A stretch of 14,908 bases of DNA from positions 1 through 14,908 of the forward strand of contig JBDGRL010000090.1 in NCBI GenBank assembly GCA_042218065.1, in the 5' to 3' direction. Below, piece by piece: positions 14,764 to 14,908 of this stretch. This DNA comes from JBDGRJ01 sp042218065. GTDB taxonomy: Bacteria > Patescibacteriota > Patescibacteriia > Magasanikbacterales > UBA922. Position numbers and translations under genes: made by a program. Numbering within the stretch: position 1 is the first letter of the stretch; the number at the start of each line of letters is the position of its first letter. The notes under the pieces are model-generated. The model ran no database searches. It was not told where the DNA came from and saw nothing but the letters and a program-made list of their open reading frames with translations.

Positions 14764-14773
14764 ATGAAAATAA
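14672..14773. repeat. Long imperfect inverted repeat with nested hairpins
   Basis: Outer arms TTTTTGTCTAC (14685-14695) and GTAGACAAAAA (14751-14761) are perfect 11-base complements. Further out, TTATTTTTCA (14672-14681) faces TGAAAATAA (14765-14773) with one extra T. Inside, TAACCAC (14701-14707) pairs with GTGGTTA (14722-14728), or alternatively GAGGT (14719-14723) pairs with ACCTC (14728-14732). CTCG (14730-14733) can pair with CGAG (14742-14745). The core is far GC-richer than its surroundings. The T-then-stem-then-A order is wrong for a factor-independent terminator on either strand. The right arm reaches into the possible start codon at 14764. Confidence 0.7.
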
Positions 14774-14784
14774 AAAACAAACAC

Positions 14785-14908
14785 ATGAACATACTTTACA
14801 TAGGCGCAGGCTTTGTCGGCACAACTTCGGCAGCTGTAGCAGGCGATAGCGGCCACAATGTCTTGGTATATGATCTAGATGAAGAAAAAGTAGAAAAACT
14901 AAACTCCA
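14785..14908 (+). CDS. UDP-glucose/GDP-mannose dehydrogenase family, N-terminal fragment
   Basis: Only the first 41 codons are in the window. The Rossmann motif GAGFVG lies near residues 8-13 (MNILYIGAGFVGTTSAAVAG), and the second strand ends VYDLDEEKVEKLN, with the acidic residue that selects NAD. This matches the start of the UDP-glucose 6-dehydrogenase family, which oxidises a nucleotide sugar to a uronic acid. The subtype (Ugd, WecC, GDP-mannose dehydrogenase) cannot be told from this fragment. ATG 14785 fits the family N-terminus. An in-frame ATG at 14764 would add MKIKNKH and lies inside the inverted repeat. The codons are GC-richer than in the pse-like genes. Confidence 0.8.
   Translation, partial: MNILYIGAGFVGTTSAAVAGDSGHNVLVYDLDEEKVEKLNS

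Overview
The window is a surface-polysaccharide / glycoconjugate locus from a very AT-rich bacterium. The standard genetic code is used: all genes are open with TGA as stop, 14 of the 15 visible stop codons are TAA and one is TAG. Genes are packed tightly, sometimes overlapping, and most lack a recognisable Shine-Dalgarno sequence. Together with the style of the flippase, GT4 and UbiA proteins this suggests a Candidate Phyla Radiation (Patescibacteria) organism. That placement is an impression from protein style and composition, because no ribosomal or other phylogenetic marker is present.

Layout. (A) 69-974 (+): an NDST-like sulfotransferase, convergent with (B) a GT4 glycosyltransferase at 971-2095 (-). 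(C) 2172-8276 (+): a seven-gene run of pseB-like dehydratase/epimerase, pseC-like aminotransferase, spsF-like cytidylyltransferase, a small formyltransferase, pseI-like synthase, a GT2 glycosyltransferase and a second-type sulfotransferase. (D) 13585-8269 (-): a five-gene operon of UbiA-type (DPPR-synthase-like) prenyltransferase, PHP-domain phosphoesterase, extended SDR, GT-C membrane glycosyltransferase and Wzx-like flippase. (E) 13717-14562 (+): a third sulfotransferase, a full-length paralogue of the one in A. (F) A structured intergenic element (about 14672-14773) and the first 41 codons of a UDP-glucose/GDP-mannose dehydrogenase that runs off the window.

How the genes may work together. 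Region C looks like a pathway from UDP-GlcNAc to a CMP-nonulosonic acid of the pseudaminic acid type. A formyltransferase sits where an N-acetyltransferase (PseH) is expected, and no PseG hydrolase is visible. The sugar may therefore be a 7-formamido pseudaminic acid variant, transferred by the GT2/GT4 enzymes and possibly sulfated. Region D could make a polyprenyl-phosphate pentose (UbiA plus a phosphatase candidate), use it with the GT-C enzyme, and export product with the flippase. This is inference from gene content.

Regulation. Good sigma70-type promoters are visible: a divergent overlapping pair between B and C, and one in front of D. Neither convergent gene pair has room for a terminator between its genes, since their stop codons overlap. 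No tRNA, rRNA, CRISPR array, insertion sequence or transposase was seen.
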